Below, in pieces: positions 11,681 to 21,975 of a stretch of 60,000 nt of DNA. The stretch comes from Symsagittifera roscoffensis. Lineage: Eukaryota; Xenacoelomorpha; Acoela; Convolutidae. How positions within the stretch are numbered: position 1 is the stretch's first letter; each line of letters opens with the position of its first letter. The notes under the pieces were generated by a model. The model was not told where the DNA came from. It saw only the letters and a program-made list of their open reading frames with translations, and ran no database searches. The stretch lies in the NCBI RefSeq assembly GCF_963678635.1, contig NC_087062.1, positions 72,819,345 to 72,879,344 on the forward strand, read 5' to 3'. Position numbers and translations under genes: made by a program.

Positions 11681-11757
11681 CTTCGAATAGCTCCGTGGAT
11701 AGAGCATGAGACTTAAGGATTGGAAAAGGAAGGAATCGGAGGGTCTCAATTTGATAG
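11681..11757 (+). other. tRNA-like module (A-box and B-box remnants) in the leader
   Basis: TAGCTCCGTGGATAGAGC can form a D-arm and nearly fits the RNA polymerase III A box. An anticodon-arm-like GAGACTTAAGG follows. About 50 bases downstream, GGGTCTCAATTTGAT resembles a B box/T arm. Acceptor halves do not pair convincingly, so this is not a functional tRNA. The module recurs twice in the inverted copy, where the B-box-like part reads GGGTCCAAATTC. A SINE-like or tRNA-derived origin is inference. Confidence 0.4.
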
Positions 11758-12406
11758 TTTTTGGCCAAATGTTTTGTTTCTAAACCAATTTGGTCCAAAT
11801 TTTTGCATTATTCGAATGCCTTACATGGCTATTACGCTCGTTTCGAGTACTTTTAGGCACTGTCAGCAAGAATTGTGGAAAAAGTCTCTGAGAACCTATA
11901 TATGTGGTAAAAAAGCCCAACTTAACGAATGCGTTTTTGGTGACTTTGGTACCATAAGTCGACGTTTATGATCAATTTTGTAGAACGCAACCTTTTTTGG
12001 GTTGATTACTTCAGGAAAGAAATTTTTGTTTGAAATTTGTTAGTTCGGAGGGTCCAAAGTTTAGGGAACCCTCCGAGCGGCAGAGTTTTTTTTATAAAAT
12101 CATCTTTTTATCCTACTGGGAGGGTTGACCGAGTCAATCAATCTTGTTTTAAGCAATTTAGACTGCAATTGGAGGGTTTACAGCGGTGAAATGATCTGTT
12201 TTCGTGATTTTTAGGAAACACTCCGAAGCAACCCTACGGAGTCAGCTAAGCCCCTTAGCAACCCTCCTTAGCGGAAAAATTCACGTAACACTCTGTGACC
12301 ATAAAAATGACCCACCAGAGTGTATTTAGGTTGTTTTGATTTCTTTTGAGACTAATTGGGGACCCCTATAGGATGGTACCCTCAAAAATTCAGAATTTTG
12401 AGGGTA

Positions 12407-12565
12407 CCCTCCGAAGCAACCGTCGTAGTGACTTAGGCCTCTTATTGACACTTCTTAGTGCATTTAAGGGCACCCTCCGAAGCAACTTAGATGTTTAAGG
12501 TACCCTCCGGAATAACCCTCCGGAGTAAGCTAAGTGTCTTAACAACCCTCCGAAGTAACCCTCCG
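12407..12565 (+). repeat. cluster of CCCTCCG-core imperfect repeats
   Basis: The heptamer CCCTCCG, usually continued as AAG or GAG and often preceded by A, occurs at 12407, 12473, 12503, 12516, 12546 and 12559. Degenerate forms (CACTCCTTAGTG, ACACTCCGAAGC) lie between about 12210 and 12600. The cluster lies in the part of the leader absent from the inverted copy. Confidence 0.65.
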
Positions 12566-12838
12566 GAGTGACTTAAGCCCTTTAACAACACTCCTTAGTG
12601 AAAATTTGGAGGTACCCTCATGGACAATTTAATTATCCTTAGATATCCTCTTAAGGTCTAAATAGAAGTTCGACTACTGACTAGAAGGCGTGAATATTAA
12701 GAGAATAGCGGCCCAGTTTTCCCGGAGATTCGCGATTGACTTTGGTTTCTATATCGGGTTCATCAAAAGTATCCGAACAAATTTTTTTTTTGATTGAGAT
12801 TTATGTTGTGTGGTTGCATTGACCAGCTTAATAGGAAG

Positions 12839-13130
12839 GCTCGGGCAATCCGAGAACACATAAAAGAAGACCTCTGTGAGTGTATTAGACAGGACACACT
12901 CACTTGAGAAGACAAAGTTGTTCCCTACTCTCGTGCGCTTGGAACTGTCCGGGTGTAGGAGAAATTTTGCTAAGACCCTAAATATTTTCGACCAAGAGGT
13001 TGCCTTGAGCTACGTAGTAATACAGCTCGGGCAATTGCAGGACATATAAAAGAATAACCTGGTGAGTGCATTAAACAAGACACGCTCACTTGAGAAGACA
13101 CGCTCACTTGAGAAGACGCTCACACGCTCA
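12839..13130 (+). promoter_or_regulatory. duplicated TATA-containing promoter-like region
   Basis: A ~187-base direct repeat starts at GCTCGGGCAAT (12839 and 13026). Each copy carries an A/T box followed by GTGAGTG.ATTA.ACA.GACAC: CATAAAAG at 12859-12866 and TATAAAAG at 13045-13052. The second is followed by two exact CACGCTCACTTGAGAAGA repeats (13081-13116). The position upstream of gag and the TATAAAAG box suggest the element's transcription start. Similar sequence without a clear TATA is at 57.7-58.0 kb in the inverted copy. Confidence 0.4.
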
Positions 13131-13730
13131 CTTGTCCTGGGCTTCGTTCTTTTGGAGTGTTCCAATCGAGGGAAGTCTTTTTCTTTAAGAATGAGTTTTA
13201 ATTATCTGTTACTGAAACCATCACTGCTCAAATATTGTTTGGTTTGAAGCAGTGATTTGAAACGTCTGTAGCGGTAAAGTGATACTGAACAAAAAGATTG
13301 CTGTCACCTGTAGGGTATTCTTATCTAGTTATCAATTCTGTTTTGTGTGTTAATTATAATATCTTGTGAAATTTTATGATACTGTTATACTATGTGATAG
13401 ATGGAATTAGTAATATGTAAACTCTATGTGTAACTTTAGCTGAGTCACTTTTAGCATCTCCGAGAGATTGAAAGGATATTTTTGATATTGAAGGAGTTGA
13501 GTGAGCAGGCTTAAGCAAGTTTTTTTTTCGAACTTATTTTTGGATCTTGTGCATTGCCGTCAAAAGAATTTTTTTATCAAGAGACATGCAGCGTAGAGAC
13601 TCGTTGAGAGAAGTAAGTAAAATTCCCAGGCTGAGCAAGGAAAGCACGCGGATGAATCATTAGTAACATAACGGACGTTTTCGATTTTGAAGCAGCTAGT
13701 GAAGGTCATAGTGATCTTTCAGTGAGCGGA

Positions 13731-15530
13731 ATGAAACTAAGAAGTGAGAAGAATCGAGATGGTGTTGAAGAGCGGGAAACCGAGGCCGGGGCGGCTAACT
13801 TGACGCCAACTGATTCCTTCGAGGAAGGTGAGCCGACACTAACCCGACCCGACCACCACCATCACGAGGAACAGGAAGAGCCTGGCGAGGAATTTGAGCC
13901 GGAAGAAACCGAGCAAACTCAAGAGACCTCGGAGTGTTCCGAGGTCAGAGTACGAGAGGAACTATTGCTTAAGGGAACCTTATGTCAGAGACCAAAAGCA
14001 ATAGTCGGAGAAAAGAGCAATCCTCTCTAGTCAAGCAGGGCAAGAAAGCGATGATGTCGAGCATAAATCCGAGAAAGGAGCAACCAACTCACGCCAAATG
14101 ACTCACGGAGGCGGTGTCCGCGGTCATGTAGCGGTCCAGCCGAGATCTGGAACCATAGGGAGAGACCGAGGGTAGACTCGTTGAGGGCGGGTCGGACGAA
14201 CCCGGCCATGCCAGAAGCGGTTCCCCATGCCCCAAGTCAGATGCCCCAAGTCAGATCGGTGCCAGATCTGACTACCATCTCGCAGTACACCACAATGTAC
14301 GCCTCAATGTTTGAGCTCTTGAGCAGATCTCTTAAAACATTCATCACCAAACTCTCGAAGTTAACCGAGAGAGGAGATAGGTCAAGAAGGACACTCAAAA
14401 TGCCGAAATCATACAAGGACGAATCAGATGGCTGAATCGATACCTGGATAGAGGCGAAGAAGTTACCTTTTGCGGAAGAGAATCTCTCCAAATAACAGGA
14501 AAGCAGCGCACTGACAGCCAACCTAGAGGGCACGGCCCTTAACTGTGTAATGGCGAAAAGGACTAATGAACGAGACAGCGCTCGCAAAATAGTCGACATC
14601 GTGCTGAAACGCTTCGGCTCGGGTGTACAGGGGCATCAGGCTATGGTGAAGTTTGAGACGAGGCGTCAAAGAGATGAAGAATACATAGACAAGTTTTTGG
14701 ATGACCTCGAGTTAATCAGAAGGAGAAGCAACCCTGACGAAAAGATATCAGAGCGGAACTTGGCCATTGCCTCAAATTTCATGGATGTAGTAACAAATGA
14801 TGAGCTAAAAACCATGTTGGCCACACACTTCATCCTATCGCTGGATGAAGTGCCCACTCCCGATGATTTGCGCATGAATTCGAATGAATACTTACTCATA
14901 AAACCAAGAGCGCAAAGTCGATACAACAATTACGGCAACTATAAAGGAACAAATACTGGCACGCATTCTAGTTGGTATAGACCTCGGGTTGACATGGACA
15001 AGAGGAGGTCATGTGCAAATTTTGGTTCGATAGACCACCATGTTTCAGCCTGTTCTACTTACAAACTAAATATGAAGGCGATAGTAGACGACGTTAATGC
15101 AACCGACGAGGAGCACGGAGAGTATGTGAAAGGGCTCATAATGAAATATGGACCGAGATGATTATTCTGTAATTTGCAATGAAATTTCAAGTTTGATTGC
15201 TCTAAATTCTGGGATGTAGTAGCGGACGCGAAGTTTCCCATCCGTGAATAGGCGCTTTTGAGGGTCATGGCTAGTCGAGCCCGCCTGATGAATGAGGCCG
15301 AATCGCGGAAAAAAGAAGTGACAACAGGCACATTCACAATCAAAAAGGTAAAGACCTTACCTGATGAGGCGATAGCCTTGAACCTGGAGGCCGAGTCAGC
15401 TGGTGCGCTCAAATTGGATTATGGCCTAGCGGCACGGTTTGTTCAGGTTACGGATTGTTCAGCAAGATATGGCCACCAAAGAGGTTGAACAGTGCGTAAG
15501 GTCAAAGTTAGAAAACACGGAGCTGCGCGA
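13731..15530 (+). pseudogene. gag remnant (+ element)
   Basis: Starts at ATG 13731 (MKLRSEKNRDG); the frame opens with GTG at 13722. The N-terminus is very acidic and is interrupted at 14030. The 14181-14435 and 14550-15161 frames follow: a helical capsid-like region rich in charged residues, then RRSCANFGSIDHHVSAC. That is a zinc knuckle (CX2CX4HX4C) whose second Cys is Phe. A second knuckle near 15155-15215 is degraded: FCNL, then a stop where the knuckle continues, then FKFDC. The coil-rich C-terminus continues to about 15530. Compared with the inverted copy, roughly 700 bases of the N-terminal half are missing near 14100. Gag would package element RNA; this copy cannot encode it intact. 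Confidence 0.65.
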
Positions 15531-15630
15531 GGAACTTGACAATCTAGGAGAAACGACGAAAGATGAAGACAACCAGGAACCCAGGAAGCAGGGTCTAAAG
15601 TTGAATGTCATCTCCTGAAGGACCTTCGGC

Positions 15631-16676
15631 TTGACAAGAGTGGGTACGAAAACAAAGTCGATTATATCGGTCCCGTGCCATCAGGTGGTGAAGAACTTGA
15701 GCGTGCCGTCCGAAATCACGACAGTTCACCTGGATATCTACGCGGACTACCTTAGACAGAAAGTCCCCAATCTGGATTTCAGGGCAGTGAGAGCGTTACT
15801 CACAACAGGTGGTCCGAGGCTAATGAAAATAGATGGGCACTACATTGAGGTTTATGGCCCATTGCCATTTCTCATAAACGTGGACGACATAAATATTTTC
15901 ACTAAAGCTCACGTGACCGTTGCAGGTGACCAGGTAGGCCGGATTTACATTGGTTGAGAAGATCCTAAGATCCGACGAATCGTGTACTGGACGTGCAGGG
16001 TAATCAACTCTCCGTGAAGCGACTATAAGACACCGGAGCAGTGGTGGTCAGTGTCATGCCGGTGAGCACTTGGACCGACAGGGCGTTTGATAGGTCGGAT
16101 CTGATTCCGACTAACATCAGACTGGCAGCGGCTAAACAGGGTGCATTATATGTGACCGGAAGGAGCCCTATCATCTCGTTGCAGCTAGGAGGGAGACAAC
16201 TCTGGATGAGTTTCCTGGTCGTGGAGAATCTTGTTCAGGATCTTGAGGATCTGAAGGCCGACCAGTTCATCCTTGGACAAGGTTTCGTACGCAACTTCGA
16301 TGTCACGATTTTCCTCAACGACGGTTTGATAAGAATCAAGGACCCTGAGAGGAAGTGTGAAAAGAAACCAATCAAAAAAATCCTGATTAACCAAGCGAAG
16401 TTGCCAATTTTCTTAGATGGGAAGGTTAGGTTAAAACCACATCAGGCTGTAATAGCGATATTTAGGATGAGGAACCTGAATCAGTCTAGCAACAACAGAC
16501 AGGTGTGTCTGGTTCCCAATCCAAACAGTATAAGCTCAGCTATCTTAGGAATATGCTTCTCACTGACTCAGAGCGGACTGTGTCTGAGTGTGTTGCTGAA
16601 CACAGATGCAACAACGGTGACGATACAAAGAGGCAAGAAACTTGGCTACGCATTGTCTCTGAGCACAGACTATTAG
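15631..16676 (+). pseudogene. retropepsin-type protease region of pol (+ element)
   Basis: The first part (15631-15957) is a conserved pre-protease region. After a stop, the protease begins with DTGA at 16029-16040, directly after a TAA, and reads on in the 16041-16676 frame. The later motif FILGQGFVRNFD fits the ILGRDF-type flap/C-terminal block of retroviral proteases. The remaining ~90 residues (SLTQSGLC, QRGKKLGYAL) form a linker to RT. DTG is the catalytic triplet; the inverted copy has lost it. Frame breaks before the DTG make the copy non-functional. Confidence 0.65.
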
Positions 16677-16699
16677 AGTGTGGAGACTTTCAAGAAACA

Positions 16700-17661
16700 T
16701 GGAGTAAGTGAATGCCTTTTACACGCTAACCGCAAATGCAAATTAATGAGGATAAGCGAATTGAAGTCTTCTAAAAAGTTGTTTTCATTGAAATCAGAGA
16801 CAGACGATGGGCTGTATAGTTGCTCAATTTTTCCTGAGAGTGAAACAAAACGGAGTTAGCATCGAACAAACCGGTCCTACCTGAGATAGAGCACTTGAAA
16901 GCTAAATTAACAGATGAGGAGTTAAACTCGCTCAGAGCGGTGTTAAATCGGAACGCAGAGGTTTTGTCGAAGCGCAAGGCTGATATAGGCTGCTGCAATT
17001 CTGTAGAACACGAGATAGAGATAGAAGAGGGTTCAGAACCTCATAGGGAGGGAGCTAGGAGAATGACCCCACACAAGTCTGAAGCATGCAGAAGAGATAT
17101 TGAAATGTTAATGGTATACGACATGATGGAACCGTCGAAGTCCCCGTGGGCTTGCGGCCTGGTCATGGCAAAAAGGAGGCAACTTAGGTTTTGTTGTGAT
17201 TTCCGCTACCTGAATGTGGTAACTATACAGGACGCATACCCGATTATCCGCATCGACGAGAGCCTCTCCAAGTTAGGCGATGCAAAACTCTTCACGACGC
17301 TGGATTTGGGCTCTGCGTTCTAGCAGGTTCCTCTCAGAAAACAGGATCGAGAGATGACAGGCTTTGCGTGCGAACTGTGGCTGTACCAGTGGATTATGCA
17401 ATGCGACGGCTATGTACCAACGATTGATGCCTCAGGCACTCGCGAATGTAACTAAAAAGTATGGCAACCTCACAATGTTTTATGTTGATGACATGGTCAT
17501 CGCAACACCAACGCTGGAGGACCATGTACGGAGACTAGACAAGGTATTTAGTTGCATGAAACAAGCTGGTCTGAAGTGGAAACGTTTAAAGTGCGAAACC
17601 CTCAGATACTCAATCAAGTTCTCCGACCAATAGCCTATGGAAGTAAGGTCCTGAGTGAACG
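16700..17661 (+). pseudogene. reverse transcriptase domain (+ element)
   Basis: The 16895-17323 frame carries the gypsy RT fingers: LRFCCDFRYLN, DAYPIIRIDESL and the motif A block FTTLDLGSAF. A stop (TAG) falls exactly where QVPLR continues. A small deletion shifts frame at about 17385; the 17364-17633 frame then has CNATAMYQRLM and FYVDDMVIATP, with YVDD at 17481-17492. The thumb ends abruptly near 17625 and joins a 35-base island (17627-17661, PIAYGSK-type) that belongs to RNase H. The rest of RNase H is missing. RT would copy element RNA in the cytoplasmic particle. Confidence 0.75.
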
Positions 17662-17671
17662 TTAAACCGAC

Positions 17672-18243
17672 GGAGTGACAGAATTTTGTTCGGGGGTCGA
17701 GAAAAGTTTAAGAACAAATCAGAAAGCGACGGTGCAGACTCCGTCAGTTCGAGTGATGGTTCAAAATCTCAGTCCTGGTAGAGTGTGTCGGAGATTGCAA
17801 TTTATTCCTTGCTAGTGGAATGGAAACAGCGCGGGATGGATAGAGACCTGTATCAAGATCCAGACAGTCACAGGTATACTTCCAACGAGGGAGGCACTGT
17901 AGTCATTAACGTCGCAGATGAGCTTGAGTTGATAGCACTGTTGAAACGTCCGATTAGATTACTCCCGCATGCTGCGGTTGTCCGTACCAACCTGGAACCA
18001 TCAGTGCAAGAGATTACACCTTTGAAGAAGATATGGTGTGTTAAGTTGATGGACCAGGCCCATGCACCTGAGATAGTTAGCGGACAACTAAACGTGATAA
18101 AGACAAATCTGAAAGCCAGATACCAGCAGTCGGACCTCTCAAGGGCTGAGCAAAGTGATAGAATGACGAGTAACCTAAAGAGATGGATCGAAACAGAGCA
18201 CCTGACAATGGTGATTTGGAAAAAGACAGCTACAAGATTATAA
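17672..18243 (+). pseudogene. connection region between RNase H and integrase
   Basis: The frame at 17785-18243 (MSEIAIYSLLVEWKQRG, opened by a non-ATG codon) encodes a linker with no recognised domain. It is conserved in the inverted copy at 51288-51689. The first ~100 bases match 51700-51800 (-) closely, placing the right edge of the RNase H deletion at about 17670. Confidence 0.5.
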
Positions 18244-18269
18244 AGTAATTTAATTTAAAGAGAAAGGAC

Positions 18270-19340
18270 TTGTTGTACTTGAATAAAGAAGGGATGGTGG
18301 CCTGCAAACGCAAGGAAGAGGACAAGTTCCTTTACAAATACAATTCAATAGTGCTACCACAGTTCTACCAAACTGAATTGCTCTTTCGTTCACATGATCA
18401 GATGGGCCATCAGGGCGTGGACAAAGTGTATAATCGGATACAGAAGCGGTTCGAATGGCCTGACTTGAAAAAGGCCTGTGAAAAGTGGATCTCTGCATGG
18501 TTGTCATGTCAACAGGCGAAGGACTCTAGGAAACTGAGTTTTCCTCTACTGAAAATAGAGTCATCTGGGTTCAATGAGGTGGTGCAAATTGATCATCAGA
18601 AAATAGTCATGACAGCCACGGGCTATAATCGAGTGCTGGTATTGATTGATCATTTCACAAAAGACGCAGAAGTAGCTCCATACATGACAACTTCAGCGGA
18701 GGAAACGTGCGATCACATAAAATGTATGGATAGCGAGACACTGCTGCCCATCACATTGCAATCGTACAATTGCAAAGCATTCGTAGGTGATCTCACGAAG
18801 GAGTTAATGAAGAGGTCACAAGTGGCGCAGGCCCACTCGACCACTTATCAGCCACAAACGAATGGTTTAGTTGAAAGGCAAAATCGCACGTTAGTGTCCA
18901 TGTTGATAGTTTATTGCTCACGATACGTGGACGACTGGGATAGACATTTGCCGCAGATGATGGGCGCTTATAACAGCACCGAACATTCCACCACGGGAAT
19001 AAGCCCGCACATTCTAACCTGGGTAAGGAGTCAAGAAGGAAAGAAAACGTTCGTGATGTGATCAGGAGGCAGCAGGATCCTAATGACTTATGCAGGAGAA
19101 ACACGCAGCAGGCTCAAATTAGACAGAAATGAAGATTTGATAAAAAGACTGGGGATGCAAAAACCTACTCAGTCGGAGATTATGTATGGGTGTTTCAGTA
19201 GGTAGTTCCACCAAAGAGAACTAAAAAGTTGCTAAAAAAGGGCGCGGTCCATTTCAAATAACTGAAGTGCACGAAGGAGGTCGTTCTTATCGGTTGAGTA
19301 CCGGACAGGCAGCTCATTACGAAAACATCCAGCCCCCCAA
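18270..19340 (+). pseudogene. integrase, array copy 1, with GPY/F-type tail
   Basis: The frame 18270-19061 (non-ATG opening) holds a zinc-binding region HDQMGHQGVDKVYNR ... WLSC, where the first Cys of the usual CxxC is Trp. The catalytic core follows: first Asp in VVQIDHQK, glutamate in NGLVERQNRTL. The second catalytic Asp region reads QSYNCKAF where array copies 2 and 3 preserve SDNGKAF, so this copy cannot be active. A 50-base deletion (near 19015) shared with copy 2 disrupts the core end. The tail at about 19150-19340 reads VGDYVWVF, then KKLLKKG(R)GPFQITEVH and HYENIQP, a GPY/F-like module of gypsy integrases. Confidence 0.75.
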
Positions 19341-19354
19341 TGCCTTATTTGCTT

Positions 19355-20144
19355 TGAGGACTGGTGTATGCCAGCGACATGCATGATAAAGACTATTTGA
19401 TAGTGGACCCTGCCTGCGAGGGGAATAAGAAAGGCACTCGCGACAAAAATGAGCGCGTGGAGGTGGACGACGAAACTCTTTCACATGCTAAAGAAGACTG
19501 GGACTGCCCAGAGCAAACTGAAGTTGATGAAGGAGTGCAACCTGACTTTCCATTCATCATGGAAACATGCCAGGGTAAATGAGGAAAAAACAAGGAGAAA
19601 TATAACCCATATGGAGAGGATTTTGTCGTAGACAGGATACTTTTGAGCCATGCAATGGACTCGATAGTGGGCCTGGACGAAATAGTGGCGCCACAAGAGA
19701 TTGACCAGAGTGATGACACAAAAACAAGACTGGATCGACCATCACTCTGAATCGGAAGTGGAGTTCGGACCGGAGACGGAGCAGATACATGAGCCAGAAT
19801 TGACAAATCTGCGAGCGCTCGAATGGCTCCATGATCTGCCAGCAGATCCGAAGTAGACAATCTTGACGATTCAAGATGTCGATCAAAACAGCATCAAACA
19901 CATCAGTCACTGGGTCGCTCCAGATGGTCCTTTACACATTAAGGAATCCAATCTCGATCTGCTCGATCTCGGGCGATCGACGGGGATGTCGATGGATATT
20001 TTTTTCCGGGGAGTTGGGGTACGACTCACCCACACCAAAAGTCGTATGATCAAAAGTTTTAAATCAGCAAGGGAAACAGGAGACTTGGAAACAGGGAGCA
20101 AAAAGATCAAAAGAACGCTTTTTAGACAAATTTTTGAGTCATAG
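19355..20144 (+). pseudogene. acidic C-terminal extension of pol, array copy 1
   Basis: Follows the GPY/F tail with a change of frame. Conserved blocks are DYLIVDPACE, EVDDETLSHA, EDWDCPEQTEVDEG, ELTNLRALEWLHDLPADP and ESNLDLLDLGRSTGMS, ending SKKIKRTLFRQIFES at the TAG (20142-20144). The region is rich in Asp and Glu, so it is probably a flexible linker or docking region. A 57-base deletion shared with copy 2 is visible against copy 3. An almost intact version is at 49393-50238 (-). No known domain was recognised. Confidence 0.6.
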
Positions 20145-20905
20145 TTCGACCTACCAAATCACTATTCGAACAACATTGTCATGACAGACAGTGATTTTAT
20201 GTTCACAGTTATTTCAACGTGCGCTATAGCGATAACTGCGAATGCGGATGTAAGTTTTAAAACAGCACTAGCGGCCGACTTCAAACGAGAGTATGAAATA
20301 TCGAGTTTTTGTGGAAACAGAGGACTGGTGTAGGAGTGATGGTAGCGCTGCCTACTGTTGCATCACAGATACCAGGAAAAAACTTATGTTTCTTGTTAAC
20401 AACGGCCACTGATAGGCAACACCGCTTTTTGGACGAATTTTTGGATCAGGTTTTGATCTAGCAAATCACTACTCAAACAATATTGTTGTCACGGACAGTG
20501 ATTTAATCCTCACGGAACGTACGTGGGCTTTAGCGATAACCGCGGATGTAAGTTTCACGACAGCGTTAGCGGCACACTTTGAAGGAGAGTACAAGGAAAT
20601 CGAGTAATTATGGAATCACAGACACCAGGGAAATATTAGTGTTTCCTGGTAACTAAGGCCAATGGTAGACAACACGTAAATTTCAAAAATTTGGTGCTGG
20701 CCTTAACTCGACTCAGAGATTTGCTGGTCGAGAGATGAGTGACCTCTCTCTTTTTACTATTCTACGATCCCAATAGAGGAAAACTGCATCTGAGAGAGTT
20801 GTATGCCCTCGTACTTGTAATATTTTCAGAAACGGACATAGAGGTCTACTTTTATAAAAAAAATATATATTATCTGAGCATATGCTTGAGCCACATTTGG
20901 TGTTA
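20145..20905 (+). pseudogene. macrodomain-like module with duplicated N-terminal half, array copy 1
   Basis: The first half (20145-20422) encodes NNIVMTDSDF, TCAIAITANADVSFKTALA and DFKREYE. After a frameshift it continues VALPTVASQIPGKNLCFLL and TTATDRQH. A second, diverged N-half follows (20461-20640, period about 303). Then comes the C-half: NLVLALTRLRDLLVER, YDPNRGKLHLRELYALV and FSETDIEVYFYKK. Block order and spacing match the TARG1/OARD1 type of macrodomain, which binds ADP-ribose and removes it from proteins. The GCGLD-type loop is replaced by DPNRG, so hydrolase activity is doubtful. Several stops make this copy dead. Confidence 0.55.
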
Positions 20906-20934
20906 ACTAGTCTTTGTTAGGTTTGCAAACGCAA

Positions 20935-21960
20935 GGAAGAGGACGAATTCCTTTACAAATATAATTCGATAGTGCTACAACAGTTCTACCAAACTGAATT
21001 CCTCTTTCGTTCATATGATCAGATGGGCCATCAAGGCGTGGACAAAGTTTATAATCGAATACAGAAGCGGTTCGAATGGCCTGGCTTGAAAAAGGCCTGT
21101 GAAAAGTGGATCTCTGCATGGTTGTCTTGTCAACACGCGAAGGAATCTAGTAAACTGAGGTTTCCTCTGCTGTCAATAGAGTCATCTGGGTTCAAGGAGG
21201 TGGTGCAAATCGATCATTAGAAAAGTTGCATGACAGCCAAGGGCATAACCGAGTGCTGGTATTGATTGATCATTTCACAAAAGACGCAGAAGTAGCTCCA
21301 TGCATGACAACTTCAGCGGAGGAAAAGTGCGATCACATAAAATGTATGGATTGCGAGACACTGCTGCCCCATCACATTCCAATCGGACAATGGCAAAGCA
21401 TTCGTAGGTGATCTCACGAAGGAGTTAATGAAGAGGTCACAAGTGGCGCAGGCCCACTCGACCACTTATCAGCCACAAACGAATGGTTTAGTTGAAAGGC
21501 AAAATCGCACGTTAGTGTCCATGTTGATAGTTTATTGCTCACGATACATGGACGACTGGGATAGACATTTGCCGCAGATGATGGGCGCTTATAACAGCAC
21601 CGAACATTCCACCACGGGAATAAGCCCGCACATTCTAACCTGGGTACGGAGTCAAGAAGGAAAGAAAACGTTCGTGATGTGATCAGGAGGCAGCAGGAAC
21701 CTAATGACTTATGAAGGAGAAACACGCAGCAGGCTCAAATTAGACAGAAATGAAGATTTGATAAAAAGACTGGGGATGCAAAAACCTACTCAGTCGGAGA
21801 TTATGTATGGGTGTTTCAGTAGGTAGTTCCACCAAAGAGAACTAAAAAGTTGCTAAAAAAGGGCGCGGTCCATTTCAAATAACTGAAGTGCACGAAGGAG
21901 GTCGTTCTTATCGGTTGAGTACCGGACAGGCAGCTCATTACGAGAACATCAAGCCCCCCA
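20935..21960 (+). pseudogene. integrase, array copy 2 (5'-truncated hybrid)
   Basis: Begins within integrase, without upstream pol. It keeps the HDQ-type zinc region as YDQMGHQGVDKVYNR, the core start and, in a shifted frame, the SDNGKAF second catalytic Asp block that copy 1 has lost. An extra C (CCCC before ATCACATTCC) breaks the frame, and there is a stop at about 21219. The first ~600 bases match copy 3, while sequence from about 21625 matches copy 1. The breakpoint falls between 21548 and 21625. Confidence 0.75.
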
Positions 21961-21975
21961 ATGCCTTATTTGATT

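Larger units (their letters stand above)
11190..13700 (+). other. long non-coding leader upstream of gag
   Basis: About 2.5 kb without a convincing coding frame. From the CGTTCGGGTACTATTT string at 11192 it matches the reverse complement of 57480-58890, upstream of gag in the inverted element. It is therefore element sequence, not host flank. The + copy carries an extra ~750 bases (about 11990-12740) missing from the inverted copy. It holds a tRNA-like module, a CCCTCCG cluster and two TATA-like motifs, described separately. Confidence 0.6.

Noticed and set aside
13560-13730. Primer-binding site upstream of gag
   Set aside because: Searched by eye for a TGG-starting tRNA 3'-end complement; nothing convincing, so none is annotated.
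18250-18507. Antisense frames repeated in each array unit (20907-21119, 23526-23738)
   Set aside because: Opposite strand of the integrase zinc-binding region. Repetition reflects the array.
19393-19860. 155-codon open frame antisense to the acidic extension, repeated at 22015-22482 (-)
   Set aside because: It is the reverse strand of a region with recognised conserved protein blocks. Its recurrence follows from the tandem duplication. The Ser-rich composition is a shadow effect.
20243-20255. GTAAGT consensus splice donor inside the macro N-half
   Set aside because: It encodes the conserved D-V-S of the macro block in every copy, no acceptor was found to restore the frame, and coding explains it fully.
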